Below are positions 33,351 through 42,352 of a stretch of 64,000 bases of DNA, in pieces (the first letter of the stretch is position 1; every line of letters starts with the position of its first letter). The notes beneath the pieces were generated by a model. The model made no database searches. It had not been told where the DNA came from and saw nothing but the letters and a program-made list of their open reading frames with translations. The stretch comes from JBDHAC01 sp039588215 (GTDB lineage Bacteria > Gemmatimonadota > Gemmatimonadetes > Palauibacterales > Palauibacteraceae): the NCBI GenBank assembly GCA_039588215.1, contig JBDHAD010000002.1:1-64000 (forward strand), written 5' to 3'. Position numbers and translations under genes: made by a program.

Positions 33351-34622
33351 ATGACGGATCACGGGGAACAGCTGAGAAGCCGGCGAGCCTTCCTCAGGTT
33401 TCTAGCCGGCAGCCCTCTTCTCGCGTCTTTGGGTCTGACTGCGTGCATGCGGGAGACGGGTACTGCCGGGTTCGGGGCGTCCACCGGCTCGGGACAGGGC
33501 GGCGCCGGAGCTCTTGATGGTCTCCTTGGCGAGGCTATCTCCTCGGCGGCTCGCGCGCTCGACGTATTCGATTTCAAGACCGCCGCGGCGCAAAGACTCC
33601 CACCGGCTCACTACGGGTACCTGGCCACGGGCGTCGATGGAGAGGCCACGTTGCGCGCCAACCGAGAGGGCTTCGAGCGGCTCTTTCTGCGACCTCGCCG
33701 CCTCGTCGATGTCACCGAGTTGGACACGACCACGACCCTGTTCGGGGTGGATTGGGAAACCCCGATCGTGCTCGCTCCGGCGGGGAGTCAGCGTGCCTTC
33801 CACCCCGATGCGGAGTTGGCGAGCGCCAGGGCGGCGCGAGCCAAGCGCCACCTGCAAATACTCTCGACGGTGACCTCCACACCCGTCGAGGATGTCGTGG
33901 ATGCTCGGGGTGAGCCGGTCTGGTATCAGCTCTACCCGACCTCACGTTGGCCGGTTACTCAGGCTCTGTTGAGGCGGGTGGAGGACGCGGGGTGCCCGGT
34001 CGTGGCCCTGACCGTGGATATGCCGGCCCCCAGCAATCGAGAAACGGTCGAACGATACCGTCGCCTGGACGACCGCGATTGTACGGCCTGTCATCCGGCG
34101 CCCGATGTGGCAATGCGGAACAAGCCGATGTACAGGGGCACGGAGATGACGGGGGTCGCCGACTTCTTTGCCTCCGGGCTCACCTGGGACTTCGTCGCTC
34201 GCTTGAGGGACGCCACGGACATGAAGGTGGTCCTGAAGGGGATCGTGACGAGGGAGGACGCGGGGCGGTGTCTGGAGAACGGCGTCGACGGGATCATCGT
34301 ATCGAACCATGGTGGCCGAGCGGAGGAGAGCGGCAGAGGGACCATCGAGAGCCTGCCCGAGGTCGTCGAGGCTGTGGGTGGAGCGATCCCGATCATGATC
34401 GACGGCGGCTTCCGCCGCGGAACCGATGTGTTCAAGGCCCTGGCTCTCGGGGCCAATGCCATCTGCATTGGGCGGCCCTACCTGTGGGGTCTCGGCGCGT
34501 TCGGGCAGCCGGGGGTCGAGAAGGTGCTCGACATCTTACGCGCGGAGCTGGAGACCGTGATGCGACTCATGGGGGCTCCCACGCTAAAGGGGATCGGATC
34601 ATCGTTCGTCGGAGAAACATGA
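33351..34622 (+). CDS. Tat-exported FMN-dependent alpha-hydroxy-acid oxidase/dehydrogenase with a CxxCH motif
   Basis: The 423-aa protein has a twin-arginine signal (SRRAFLRFLAG, Arg11-Arg12) and a lipobox-like LTAC (Cys32), so it should be folded, loaded with FMN and exported, perhaps lipid-anchored. The TIM-barrel core shows family motifs: PIVLAPAGSQRAFHPDAE near 138-155, LKGIVTREDA (Lys296), SNHGGR (catalytic His320, Arg323) and IDGGFRRGTDVFKALALGA. These enzymes oxidise L-lactate, glycolate or similar acids. The unusual part is DRDCTACHP at 242-250: CTACH (bases 34080-34094) is a c-type haem-binding CxxCH in the loop that normally covers the active site. Confidence 0.88.
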   Translation: MTDHGEQLRSRRAFLRFLAGSPLLASLGLTACMRETGTAGFGASTGSGQGGAGALDGLLGEAISSAARALDVFDFKTAAAQRLPPAHYGYLATGVDGEATLRANREGFERLFLRPRRLVDVTELDTTTTLFGVDWETPIVLAPAGSQRAFHPDAELASARAARAKRHLQILSTVTSTPVEDVVDARGEPVWYQLYPTSRWPVTQALLRRVEDAGCPVVALTVDMPAPSNRETVERYRRLDDRDCTACHPAPDVAMRNKPMYRGTEMTGVADFFASGLTWDFVARLRDATDMKVVLKGIVTREDAGRCLENGVDGIIVSNHGGRAEESGRGTIESLPEVVEAVGGAIPIMIDGGFRRGTDVFKALALGANAICIGRPYLWGLGAFGQPGVEKVLDILRAELETVMRLMGAPTLKGIGSSFVGET

Positions 34623-34641
34623 CGCGCGGAAGCCGGATCTG

Positions 34642-35409
34642 ATGACGTCCCGATCACGAGTCCGGGCCGTCCTCTTCGGAGCGTCGGTCGTCGTGGCGGG
34701 TTGTTCCACTCCGCCTCCAGCCGGAGACTCGGAGACCGTTATCCTCGTCCATGGCCTCGGACGGACCTGGGCGTCGATGGCACTGCTCGGCGCGAGACTG
34801 CGGGCGGCCGGCTTCCACACCGTCAACGTGGCGTATTCCTCCAACCGCAGGACGATGGAGGAGCTCGTCGCGGAGCTGGGAAACCGCGTCGAGGAGTGTT
34901 GCGCCGGAACGCCCAATGTGCACTTCGTAACTCACTCCATGGGTGGGATCCTCGTTCGCATGTATCTGGCCGAGCACTCCCCGGAGCACGAGGGGCGGGT
35001 GGTGATGCTAAGTCCGCCGAGTCAGGGGAGCGAGGTCGTCGATGCGCTGCCGGACTCGCCTCTGCGCCGCCTGCTGCTCGGGCCGGCGGGGTCGCGGCTC
35101 GGTACCGATAGTCTGAGCGTACCGAGCCGATTGGGGCCCGCGGAATTCGAGCTCGGGATCATCACGGGGAACCGCACGCTGAACCCGCTCACATCGTGGC
35201 TGATTCCCGGCCCGGACGACGGCAAGGTCGGCATCGATCGAGCACGGGTCGAAGGGGCGGCCTTCCTGGTGGTGCCCCATACGCACACTTTTATCATGAA
35301 CACCAGAGTCGTGGCCGAAGAGTCCGAGCACTTCCTGCGCACGGGGCATTTCTCTCGAGGCGGTCCGGGAGGACCGATCGTACCGGACGCCGCGAGGTCG
35401 ATGCGCTAA
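34642..35409 (+). CDS. lipid-anchored alpha/beta hydrolase (lipase-like)
   Basis: The 255-aa lipoprotein (lipobox VVAGC, Cys21) is a lipase-like alpha/beta hydrolase: oxyanion-loop VILVHGLGRT, nucleophile Ser99 in THSMGG, a late acid/His region ending HTHTFIMN. It resembles triacylglycerol-lipase/PGAP1-like esterases that act on acyl esters at the membrane. A double Cys (EECCAG) at 85-87 region may form a disulfide. It is 19 nt after the hydroxy-acid oxidase gene and is probably co-transcribed with it. Confidence 0.85.
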   Translation: MTSRSRVRAVLFGASVVVAGCSTPPPAGDSETVILVHGLGRTWASMALLGARLRAAGFHTVNVAYSSNRRTMEELVAELGNRVEECCAGTPNVHFVTHSMGGILVRMYLAEHSPEHEGRVVMLSPPSQGSEVVDALPDSPLRRLLLGPAGSRLGTDSLSVPSRLGPAEFELGIITGNRTLNPLTSWLIPGPDDGKVGIDRARVEGAAFLVVPHTHTFIMNTRVVAEESEHFLRTGHFSRGGPGGPIVPDAARSMR

Positions 35410-35476
35410 TCAACGGCCTGAAGGCGCCGCCACGAACCAGACCACAGCAAACCCAAACAGAGCGAGAGAATCACGC

Positions 35477-36658
35477 ATGTCGCTCCTCCGTTACGTACCC
35501 CCGATGGGCATCTACGAGACGCTGTACGCGTTCCTGGACTCGTTCGGCACCTACATGGGCGAGCCGGGGACCCACCCCTGGAGCCAGGGGTTTCCGCGCA
35601 CGGCCCGTCTGCCGGACGGGCCGGAGATTCCTTCCTCGGTGACGGTGACCCCGGATCACCTCAGGTACCCCAAAGCCTGGGGCATGCCGGCGCTTCGCGA
35701 GGCGATTGCGGCGTATTACCGGCGGTTTTACGGGGCGGAGATCGAGTCGGAGAACGTTATGGTGTTCGCGGGCGGCAGACCCGGGATCGTCGCGGTGCTT
35801 CTGTTCTTGGACCCCGATGTCACGGTTCGCGTAGCGTCCACCGAGTATACGCCGTACTACGACATGCTCGGATTACTGAAGCGTCCGTTCGCAGTGGTGC
35901 CTAGCGATGCGGACAACGGGTTCCGACCGCCCATCGAGACCTACACCGAGGCCCCCAAAAGCGGCCGGTCGCTGATACTCATCAGCAACCCGTGCAACCC
36001 GACGGGGATCACCCGCGAGGACGTCGAGCTAGAAGCTCTCGTCCAGGCGGCGTCTCGGGAGGACACGGGGCTCCTCATCGATGAAGCGTACGAGCTCTTC
36101 CATGACGAGCCGGTGAGCGCCCTGCGGTACGTGCGGAACATCGACGAGTCGAACCTGTTCATAGCCGGGGCCGCGACCAAGGGTCTGCAGGCCCCTGGGA
36201 TCCGCATCGGCTGGGTGGTCACCGCCCGGCGTCACATCGAGATCCTGGGGAACTTCTCTTCCTTCGGCATGGGCGGGGTCTCACACCCGTCTCAGTGCTT
36301 CGCGCTCGAGCTCCTCGACGGTGAGCGGATGGCGCACGTCAGGCGAGCGGTGCCCGCATTCTACGGCGACCAGCGGGCGCGCTACGGAGAGGCGTTCGAG
36401 CGGCTCGGTCTGGCGCTGTTCTCGGGAGACGGCGGTTTCTACCACTGGTGCCGGCTGCCAGAGGGGCACACCGCGGAGGCGTTGAACGAGCGGCTGTTTC
36501 GGGAGGGTGCGGCCGTCCTCAAAGGTACGGATTGCGACATGCTGAGGCTGGGTGCCGAGTCACCCCTTCGTGATTTCTTCAGGTTCTCGTTCGGGCCTCT
36601 CGATCCCGAGTCGTTCGAATCGGATATCGAGATCCTCAGGCGCGCGCTGGAGGCGTAG
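35477..36658 (+). CDS. class I/II PLP-dependent aminotransferase
   Basis: The 393-aa cytosolic enzyme has the fold-type I pattern: GGRPGIVAVL near 99-108 for PLP-phosphate, NPCNPTG at 171-177, DEAYELF near 202-208 (Asp that pairs with the PLP nitrogen), Lys235 in GAATKGLQAPGIRIGW as Schiff-base lysine, and a C-terminal RFSFG substrate-carboxylate Arg motif. GAGAG lies 13 nt upstream of the ATG. The substrate amino acid cannot be told. It is convergent with the GH57 gene (17-nt gap) at the edge of the glycogen region. Confidence 0.9.
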   Translation: MSLLRYVPPMGIYETLYAFLDSFGTYMGEPGTHPWSQGFPRTARLPDGPEIPSSVTVTPDHLRYPKAWGMPALREAIAAYYRRFYGAEIESENVMVFAGGRPGIVAVLLFLDPDVTVRVASTEYTPYYDMLGLLKRPFAVVPSDADNGFRPPIETYTEAPKSGRSLILISNPCNPTGITREDVELEALVQAASREDTGLLIDEAYELFHDEPVSALRYVRNIDESNLFIAGAATKGLQAPGIRIGWVVTARRHIEILGNFSSFGMGGVSHPSQCFALELLDGERMAHVRRAVPAFYGDQRARYGEAFERLGLALFSGDGGFYHWCRLPEGHTAEALNERLFREGAAVLKGTDCDMLRLGAESPLRDFFRFSFGPLDPESFESDIEILRRALEA

Positions 36659-36675
36659 GATGGTGTGAGTAACGG

Positions 36676-38175
36676 TCAGCGATATCGGATCACGTCCCGG
36701 TACAGGTCGGCCCCGGTGCCGATCGCGTCGTCGTTGCTCGAGGCATCGGCCAGACGCTGAAGCAGGCCAGCCTCGAGCCCCTGCGCAGCGAGCGGGTCTA
36801 CTTCCGCCGCCAGATCGATGGCGTGCGCCGCGTACCGCAGGACCTGAGCGGGCGCGAGACCACCGATGTCGTCGAAGAACCAGGCGCAGGAAGTGAACAT
36901 CCGGAGCGCGTCACGCTCCATCTCGAGGAGCGTACCCGCGCGAGTAGAAAGCCCGTCGGTCTCCCCCGGACGCCTCGCGACCGCCCGGCGGACGAACGCC
37001 TCCCGGTTGTCCGCGTCCGCGCGCACGACCTCGCCATACCCATCGCGAACACCCCATGGCTCGCCGAACAGCGCTTCCCCGGCGTTCGCGTACAGGTCAT
37101 GTAGCTCCCGCGCCAGTCGTTCGAGCGCGTCACGAAGCGGTGTGCGCCAGCTTTGCTGGCTCTCCGCCTCAGGCGCCGTCTTGCAGCCACAATCAGACCG
37201 CCAGCGCTCGACGCCGTGCGCGCAGCTCCAGGATGTGGGCTCCCGTAACCGTATCTCGTGCATGGCCGGTTGGCGCGCGAGGAACGCGGCAAAGTTGTCG
37301 ACGCGCACGTCCCGTCGAGCCTCGAGCGCGGTGATCACCCCCGCGAGGGCCAGGTCGCCGAACTCGTGGTGATGCCCGTACGTCTCACCGTCCGTGGCCA
37401 GCGTGACCAGGCGGCCAGGCATCGCGGCCCCGTTGCTTGGCGCCATGCGTTCTGCCCACGCCTCCGCATCGCGCAGCGATTCTCCAAACGCGACCCCGTG
37501 CGACATCTCGCCGTCGTACACGAACACGGCGATGGAGCCTCCTCCCTCCGTGCGCACGAATCCGGGCAGCCCATCGGGCGGTGGTTCCTCCACCTGGTGC
37601 GGGGCCAAGATGGTGAACGCGATTCCTTCCGCGGCCAGGACGTCGAGGGTCTCCGAGTCGACCGCTGTTTCGGGGAGCCACATCCCCGTCGGAGTGCGCC
37701 CGAAGCGTCGCTCGAAATCTGCAATCCCCCACCGGACCTCGGTCTGCTTGTCCCGGCGCGAGGCTAGCGGGAGGATCACGTGGTGGTAGGGCTGCGCGAT
37801 CGCGTTGCCGTGGCCATTGGCTCGAGCACGGCTGCGACGGTCCGCATCGAGCACCAGCCCGTAGGTTTCAGGGGCCGCGCGCTGCAGCCACTGGAGGAGG
37901 GTCGGGCCGAAGTCGAAGCTGATCCACTCGAGCGCGTTCAGGCGGTGGGCGATGTTCCCATCGGATGCGAGTACGCGCGCTCGAGTAACGGGCTCGTAGC
38001 ACTCATCCGTGATCCGTTCGTTCCAGTCGTGGAAGGGGTCGGCGGAGAGCTCCCGGGGTACCTCGCCGGTCCAGGGATCCTCGCGCGGTGGCTGATAGAA
38101 GTGGCCGTGGATAACGACCGAGTGTCGTGGGATAGTCACGCGTTCCGCCGTACCTCCCGGGGGGAGATCACTCAT
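36676..38175 (-). CDS. GH57-family glycoside hydrolase (DUF3536-type)
   Basis: The start at 38175 (MSDLPPGG) is set by GGAGGGG upstream; a longer frame exists but carries no domain. The 499-aa enzyme opens with HGHFYQPPREDPW, the GH57 motif 1. The GMWLPETAVD segment (Glu169 as likely nucleophile), LATDGETYGHHHEFGD and CAHGVERW match later GH57/DUF3536 motifs. Relatives are alpha-amylase/alpha-mannosidase-like enzymes or alpha-glucan processing enzymes. It lies 23 nt downstream of glgA on the same strand, so the two form an operon and it probably acts on glycogen or its intermediates. Confidence 0.88.
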   Translation of the reverse strand: MSDLPPGGTAERVTIPRHSVVIHGHFYQPPREDPWTGEVPRELSADPFHDWNERITDECYEPVTRARVLASDGNIAHRLNALEWISFDFGPTLLQWLQRAAPETYGLVLDADRRSRARANGHGNAIAQPYHHVILPLASRRDKQTEVRWGIADFERRFGRTPTGMWLPETAVDSETLDVLAAEGIAFTILAPHQVEEPPPDGLPGFVRTEGGGSIAVFVYDGEMSHGVAFGESLRDAEAWAERMAPSNGAAMPGRLVTLATDGETYGHHHEFGDLALAGVITALEARRDVRVDNFAAFLARQPAMHEIRLREPTSWSCAHGVERWRSDCGCKTAPEAESQQSWRTPLRDALERLARELHDLYANAGEALFGEPWGVRDGYGEVVRADADNREAFVRRAVARRPGETDGLSTRAGTLLEMERDALRMFTSCAWFFDDIGGLAPAQVLRYAAHAIDLAAEVDPLAAQGLEAGLLQRLADASSNDDAIGTGADLYRDVIRYR

Positions 38176-38198
38176 GACGCCCCTCCGACACCACCCGT

Positions 38199-39716
38199 TC
38201 AGGAGTTGGGAATGTGTGCGGCCAGGGCCCGCCGATACACATCCAGGTACCGTTGGGCGGAGCTCTCCCACCCGAAGTCGCGACTCATGGCCTCGGCCAT
38301 GTGCTCCTCCCAGGCGTCTGGCTCGCTCCGGTACAGGTTCGTCCCTCGCGACATGGCGGTGAAAAGCCCATCCGTGGTGTATTCGTCGAACAGAAAGCCG
38401 GTCACCTGGTCTTCGATGGTGTCGGCGAGCCCGCCCACGCGACGTGCCACCGGGATCGTACCGTACCGCTGGGCCCGCATCTGGGTGAGCCCGCACGGCT
38501 CGTATTGCGAGGGCATCAAGAGCAGGTCCGCCCCCGCGAGCAGGCGATGCTCTTTTGGCTCCTGAAAGTCGGTGTCGACGATGACCCGGTCAGGGATCGC
38601 GGCCGCGATCTCGCGCAAGGCATGCTCGTACCGCCCATCCCCGGCACCGAGGAAGATGAACTGCGCCTCCGCACGGTACAGGAGGTCCTCCCCGAGGATC
38701 AGGTCGAGACCCTTCTGTTGCACGAGGCGAGCGGTCATACCGAACAGCGGCATTCGCGGGTACTCCGGGAGACCATATGCCCGCTGCAGGGCCTGCTTGC
38801 AGCGAACCTTTCCCGAGAGGTCGAACCTCGAGTAGGGTGCGGCGATCTCGGGGTCTTTCTCCGTATCCCATACGTCGAGATCGATACCGTTCCGGATCCC
38901 GACAAATCGGTCCTGGAGCCCGATGAAAGAGTGGTGAAGCCCGAAACCGCCGGCCGGGGTCCGGAGCTCGTGTGCGTGGGTCGGACTGACCGTCGTCGCA
39001 TAATCGCTGAACACGAGCGCGCCCTTGAGCCAGTTCACGTGCCCGTACCACTCGAGCCAGCGCCAGTGGAACAGCTGTTGGGGGAGCCCCACCTCGGCCA
39101 AGACGCGCGGCTCGAAGTGGCCCTGGTACCCTGCGTTGTGCACGGAGATCACAGCGGCCATCCGGTCAAACTCCGGCTTGCCCGCGAACTTCGTGCGCAG
39201 ATAGACCGGGGCGAGTGCCGTGTGCCAGTCGTGGGCATGCACGACCACGGGGACATTCGCCAACTCCGGAAGCACCTGGAGCGCGGCGAGGTTGTAAAAA
39301 GCGAACCGCCTCGAGTTGTCTGGATAATCGCCGTTGTCCCCGTAGATGCCATCGCGACCGAAGTGCTCCTCATTCTCGATGAAGAGAACCCTGGGGTTCT
39401 GCGGCGGTCCCTGCGGCTGGTGTACCCTCGCCTCCTCGAGTCTCGAGCCGACCTGGACGTAATAGGGATCGTGTGCGGGCTCCAGATCGGGATAGGCCTC
39501 GCGAACCGAGCGGTACAGCGGCATGAACACCGTGACGGGTGTCCCATGAGCCGCCTGGAAGGTGGCGATGCCGCGCACGGCTTCGGCCAGTCCCCCGGTG
39601 CGGGCGTACGGCCAGTATTCGGCGACGAGATGTACGACCGCCAATTCCTCGGCTGGGCGAGGTTCCGGGATATGCATGGGTCGCTGTGGCTTGGCGATCG
39701 TCCTCATGCTCGGCAT
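38199..39716 (-). CDS. glgA: glycogen/starch synthase GlgA (GT5)
   Basis: The 505-aa GT-B glycosyltransferase adds glucose from ADP- or UDP-glucose to the growing alpha-1,4-glucan. Visible motifs are the N-terminal YARTGGLAEAVRG, the HAHDW near 180 and the C-terminal PSQYEPCGLTQM, typical of GT5. The nucleotide-sugar loop reads RTGGL where most bacterial enzymes have KTGGL, a mild change. The frame starts at 39716 (MPSMRTIAKPQ); ATG 39707 is also possible. It shares a short divergent promoter region with glgB and is followed by GH57. Confidence 0.93.
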   Translation of the reverse strand: MPSMRTIAKPQRPMHIPEPRPAEELAVVHLVAEYWPYARTGGLAEAVRGIATFQAAHGTPVTVFMPLYRSVREAYPDLEPAHDPYYVQVGSRLEEARVHQPQGPPQNPRVLFIENEEHFGRDGIYGDNGDYPDNSRRFAFYNLAALQVLPELANVPVVVHAHDWHTALAPVYLRTKFAGKPEFDRMAAVISVHNAGYQGHFEPRVLAEVGLPQQLFHWRWLEWYGHVNWLKGALVFSDYATTVSPTHAHELRTPAGGFGLHHSFIGLQDRFVGIRNGIDLDVWDTEKDPEIAAPYSRFDLSGKVRCKQALQRAYGLPEYPRMPLFGMTARLVQQKGLDLILGEDLLYRAEAQFIFLGAGDGRYEHALREIAAAIPDRVIVDTDFQEPKEHRLLAGADLLLMPSQYEPCGLTQMRAQRYGTIPVARRVGGLADTIEDQVTGFLFDEYTTDGLFTAMSRGTNLYRSEPDAWEEHMAEAMSRDFGWESSAQRYLDVYRRALAAHIPNS

Positions 39717-39748
39717 ACTACCCTGGGCCGCGCGCTCGCGCGCAGTTC

Positions 39749-42292
39749 ATGTGTCTCGTGGCGCAAGAGATGCGCCGGTCGCCCTTTAACCCCATGTGGC
39801 CGAATGAGGTCCGATTGTCGCGACTCGACTCGAAGTCACTGACCGCGTTGCTTGCGGGGTTGTGCCCTGACCCCTCGGGCGTGCTCGGGGCCTACCGGCT
39901 GGAGCCACCGGACGCGGAAGAAGCCGCAGAAGACAGGTCTTCGCGCCTACCCGCGACCGTCGTGCGGGTGTTCCTCCCTCGTGCTCGTTCCGTGACGTTG
40001 CTGTGGATCTCGGCCGAGGCCGGTGACGCCCAGGAATCGGCCGGGATCCAAAGTGCCCTAGGGCCCAGGAACCGAACGGGATCGGGACGTGGAGACCCGA
40101 CTCCCGCAAAGCGCGCGAACGCGTCGGAAAGCGCGAGGCACATGGAGCGCGTTCACCCCGAGGGTGTCTTCGAGCTGGAGCTGGAGGAGCCGCCTCCCAG
40201 GAGCTACCGCATTCGGGTGAGCTGGGAGGGTGGGGGAGAAAGCGACGTGGATGACCCGTACCGGTTCCTGCCTTCGCTCGAGCCGGCGCAGTTGGCCGCG
40301 TTCGGGAAGGGCGAGGAATCCAGGCTACACGGTTTGCTGGGGGCACATGCGGAGACGCGTGACGAGGTGCGTGGCACTCGCTTCCGAGTGTGGGCGCCGG
40401 CAGCCCGGGCGGTGAATCTCATGGGCTCGTTCAACGGGTGGGAGGCGCGGACGCACCCGATGTACCCGGTCGGTTCCAGCGGGGTGTGGGAGTTGTTCGT
40501 GCCTGGAGTCGGGGAAGGGGCCCGATACAAGTACCAGATTCGGCCCACGGCCGCGGTCGCGAGATCGATAGCCGAGGAACGGACGGCGGGTGTCAGGCAA
40601 TCGGAGGCCAGAGGGAGGGCTCGTCGTTCGAAGACGACCCGGGCCGCCAGGACGGAGGAGAGACGGCCACTGGCCCTTGAAAAGTCGGACCCGTTCGGAT
40701 TCGATCACGAAGTCCGGCCGCGCTCCGCATCCGTGGTATGCGATCTAGATGGTCACTCATGGAGTGATGAGACCTGGCTCGAGCGGCGCCTCAACGACAC
40801 CGGGAGCCACGCTCCGGTCTCGATCTACGAGGTCCACCTCGGTTCCTGGCGTCGGCGAGAAGATGGCGAGTGGCCCGGCTACCGGGACTTGGCGCGGGAC
40901 CTCCTCCCGTACGTGAAGGAGCTGGGCTTCACGCACCTGGAGCTTCTCCCGATCACGGAGCATCCGCACGATCCGAGCTGGGGGTATCAGGCGCTCGGGT
41001 ATTTCGCCCCCACGTCGAGGTACGGCTCCCCCGAGGACTTTAAGGCGTTCGTGGATGCCGCACACGGGCTCGGGCTGGGCGTGATTCTGGATTGGGTGCC
41101 CGCCCACTTTCCGCTAGACGCCCATGGACTCAGCCGCTTCGATGGCACGCATCTGTACGACCATCCGGACCCGATGCGTGGCATCCACCCGGACTGGGGG
41201 ACGGCGATCTTCGACTACGGCAAGCCGGAAGTCGTGTCGTTCCTCATTTCGAGCGCCCGGTTCTGGCTCGAGGAGTACCACCTGGACGGGCTCCGCGTGG
41301 ATGCCGTCGCATCCATGCTCTATCTGGACTACTCGCGCGAGAAAGGGGAGTGGCTCCCGAACGAGTTGGGGGGACGGGAGAACCTGGAGGCGGTGGCGTT
41401 TCTCCGCCGGCTGACAGATGCGATTCACGACGCGTTCCCGGACGCGCTGTTGTTCGCCGAGGAGAGCACGGCATGGCCACGCGTCTCGGGACCGACGGGG
41501 GAGGGGGGGCTCGGATTCGACATGAAGTGGAACATGGGGTGGATGAACGACACCCTGAGTTATTTCGAGGCGGATCCGTTCGTCCGCCATGCGGCGCACG
41601 AGAAGCTCACGTTCTCGATCCACTACGCCCACAACGAGCAATATCTACTTCCCCTCTCACACGACGAAGTAGTCCACCTGAAGCACTCGCTCCTCTCGAA
41701 GATGCCCGGAGGGTACGAAGAGAAGTTCGCCAATCTTCGGGCCCTGTTCGCCTACATGTGGGCGCACCCCGGCAAGAAGCTCCTGTTCATGGGTGGCGAG
41801 CTGGGTCAGTGGTCCGAGTGGGACGAGAACGCGGAGCTGGACTGGAGCCTGCTGAACTTTCCGCAACACCGTGGCATCCAGCGCTTCGTACAGGTTCTGA
41901 ACCGGCTGTACACGGAGGAACCCGCGCTGCACGCGTTGGACTTCTCGTCTGACGGCTTCGAGTGGATCGACGTGCACGACAGCGCCCGCAGCGTCGTCGC
42001 CTTCGTGCGCTGGAGTCAGGAATGGGAGGACTTCGTGCTGGTGGTGGCGAACTTCTCAGGTACCCGATGGCGCGATTATCGGCTGGGGGCACCGTCGCCG
42101 GGTGAATACGTGGCGATACTCGATAGCGACTCGCCGGAGTTCCTCGGGCGCTCGGACCCGGTGGCCTTGCCGCGCTTCACTGCCCGGGAGGAGGAGTGGC
42201 AAGGGCGCTTGGCCTCGCTGACCCTGGATCTGGCCCCCCTCTCCTGCCTGTACCTGAAGCGCGCGAGTGACACCGACCCCTCTGCGCCGTAG
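39749..42292 (+). CDS. glgB: 1,4-alpha-glucan branching enzyme GlgB (GH13) with two basic insertions
   Basis: The enzyme introduces alpha-1,6 branches in glycogen. From ATG 39749 it has 847 aa (ATG 39770 and 39794 are alternatives; none has a good ribosome site). Order: N1 domain, CBM48 (GTRFRVWAPAARAVNLMGSFNGW), GH13 barrel with GLRVDAVASML (nucleophile Asp518), FAEEST (acid/base Glu) and LSHDEVVH, then a C-terminal beta domain. Two low-complexity basic segments stand out. One of ~40 residues sits in N1 (bases ~40018-40140, rich in Ser/Arg/Gly/Ala). Another of ~44 residues sits after CBM48 (~40549-40680, with GRARRSKTTRAARTEER). Normal enzymes have short turns there. It is divergent from glgA. 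Confidence 0.92.
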   Translation: MCLVAQEMRRSPFNPMWPNEVRLSRLDSKSLTALLAGLCPDPSGVLGAYRLEPPDAEEAAEDRSSRLPATVVRVFLPRARSVTLLWISAEAGDAQESAGIQSALGPRNRTGSGRGDPTPAKRANASESARHMERVHPEGVFELELEEPPPRSYRIRVSWEGGGESDVDDPYRFLPSLEPAQLAAFGKGEESRLHGLLGAHAETRDEVRGTRFRVWAPAARAVNLMGSFNGWEARTHPMYPVGSSGVWELFVPGVGEGARYKYQIRPTAAVARSIAEERTAGVRQSEARGRARRSKTTRAARTEERRPLALEKSDPFGFDHEVRPRSASVVCDLDGHSWSDETWLERRLNDTGSHAPVSIYEVHLGSWRRREDGEWPGYRDLARDLLPYVKELGFTHLELLPITEHPHDPSWGYQALGYFAPTSRYGSPEDFKAFVDAAHGLGLGVILDWVPAHFPLDAHGLSRFDGTHLYDHPDPMRGIHPDWGTAIFDYGKPEVVSFLISSARFWLEEYHLDGLRVDAVASMLYLDYSREKGEWLPNELGGRENLEAVAFLRRLTDAIHDAFPDALLFAEESTAWPRVSGPTGEGGLGFDMKWNMGWMNDTLSYFEADPFVRHAAHEKLTFSIHYAHNEQYLLPLSHDEVVHLKHSLLSKMPGGYEEKFANLRALFAYMWAHPGKKLLFMGGELGQWSEWDENAELDWSLLNFPQHRGIQRFVQVLNRLYTEEPALHALDFSSDGFEWIDVHDSARSVVAFVRWSQEWEDFVLVVANFSGTRWRDYRLGAPSPGEYVAILDSDSPEFLGRSDPVALPRFTAREEEWQGRLASLTLDLAPLSCLYLKRASDTDPSAP

Positions 42293-42352
42293 CGGGCCAG
42301 CTCATACCGCAGCGCGCTTACCACTCTCCGGCGCCCGACCTCGATGGCGGGG

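Noticed and set aside
38214..39842. 542-codon open frame antisense to glgA
   Set aside because: GlgA is certain from its motifs. The antisense product has no recognisable domain.
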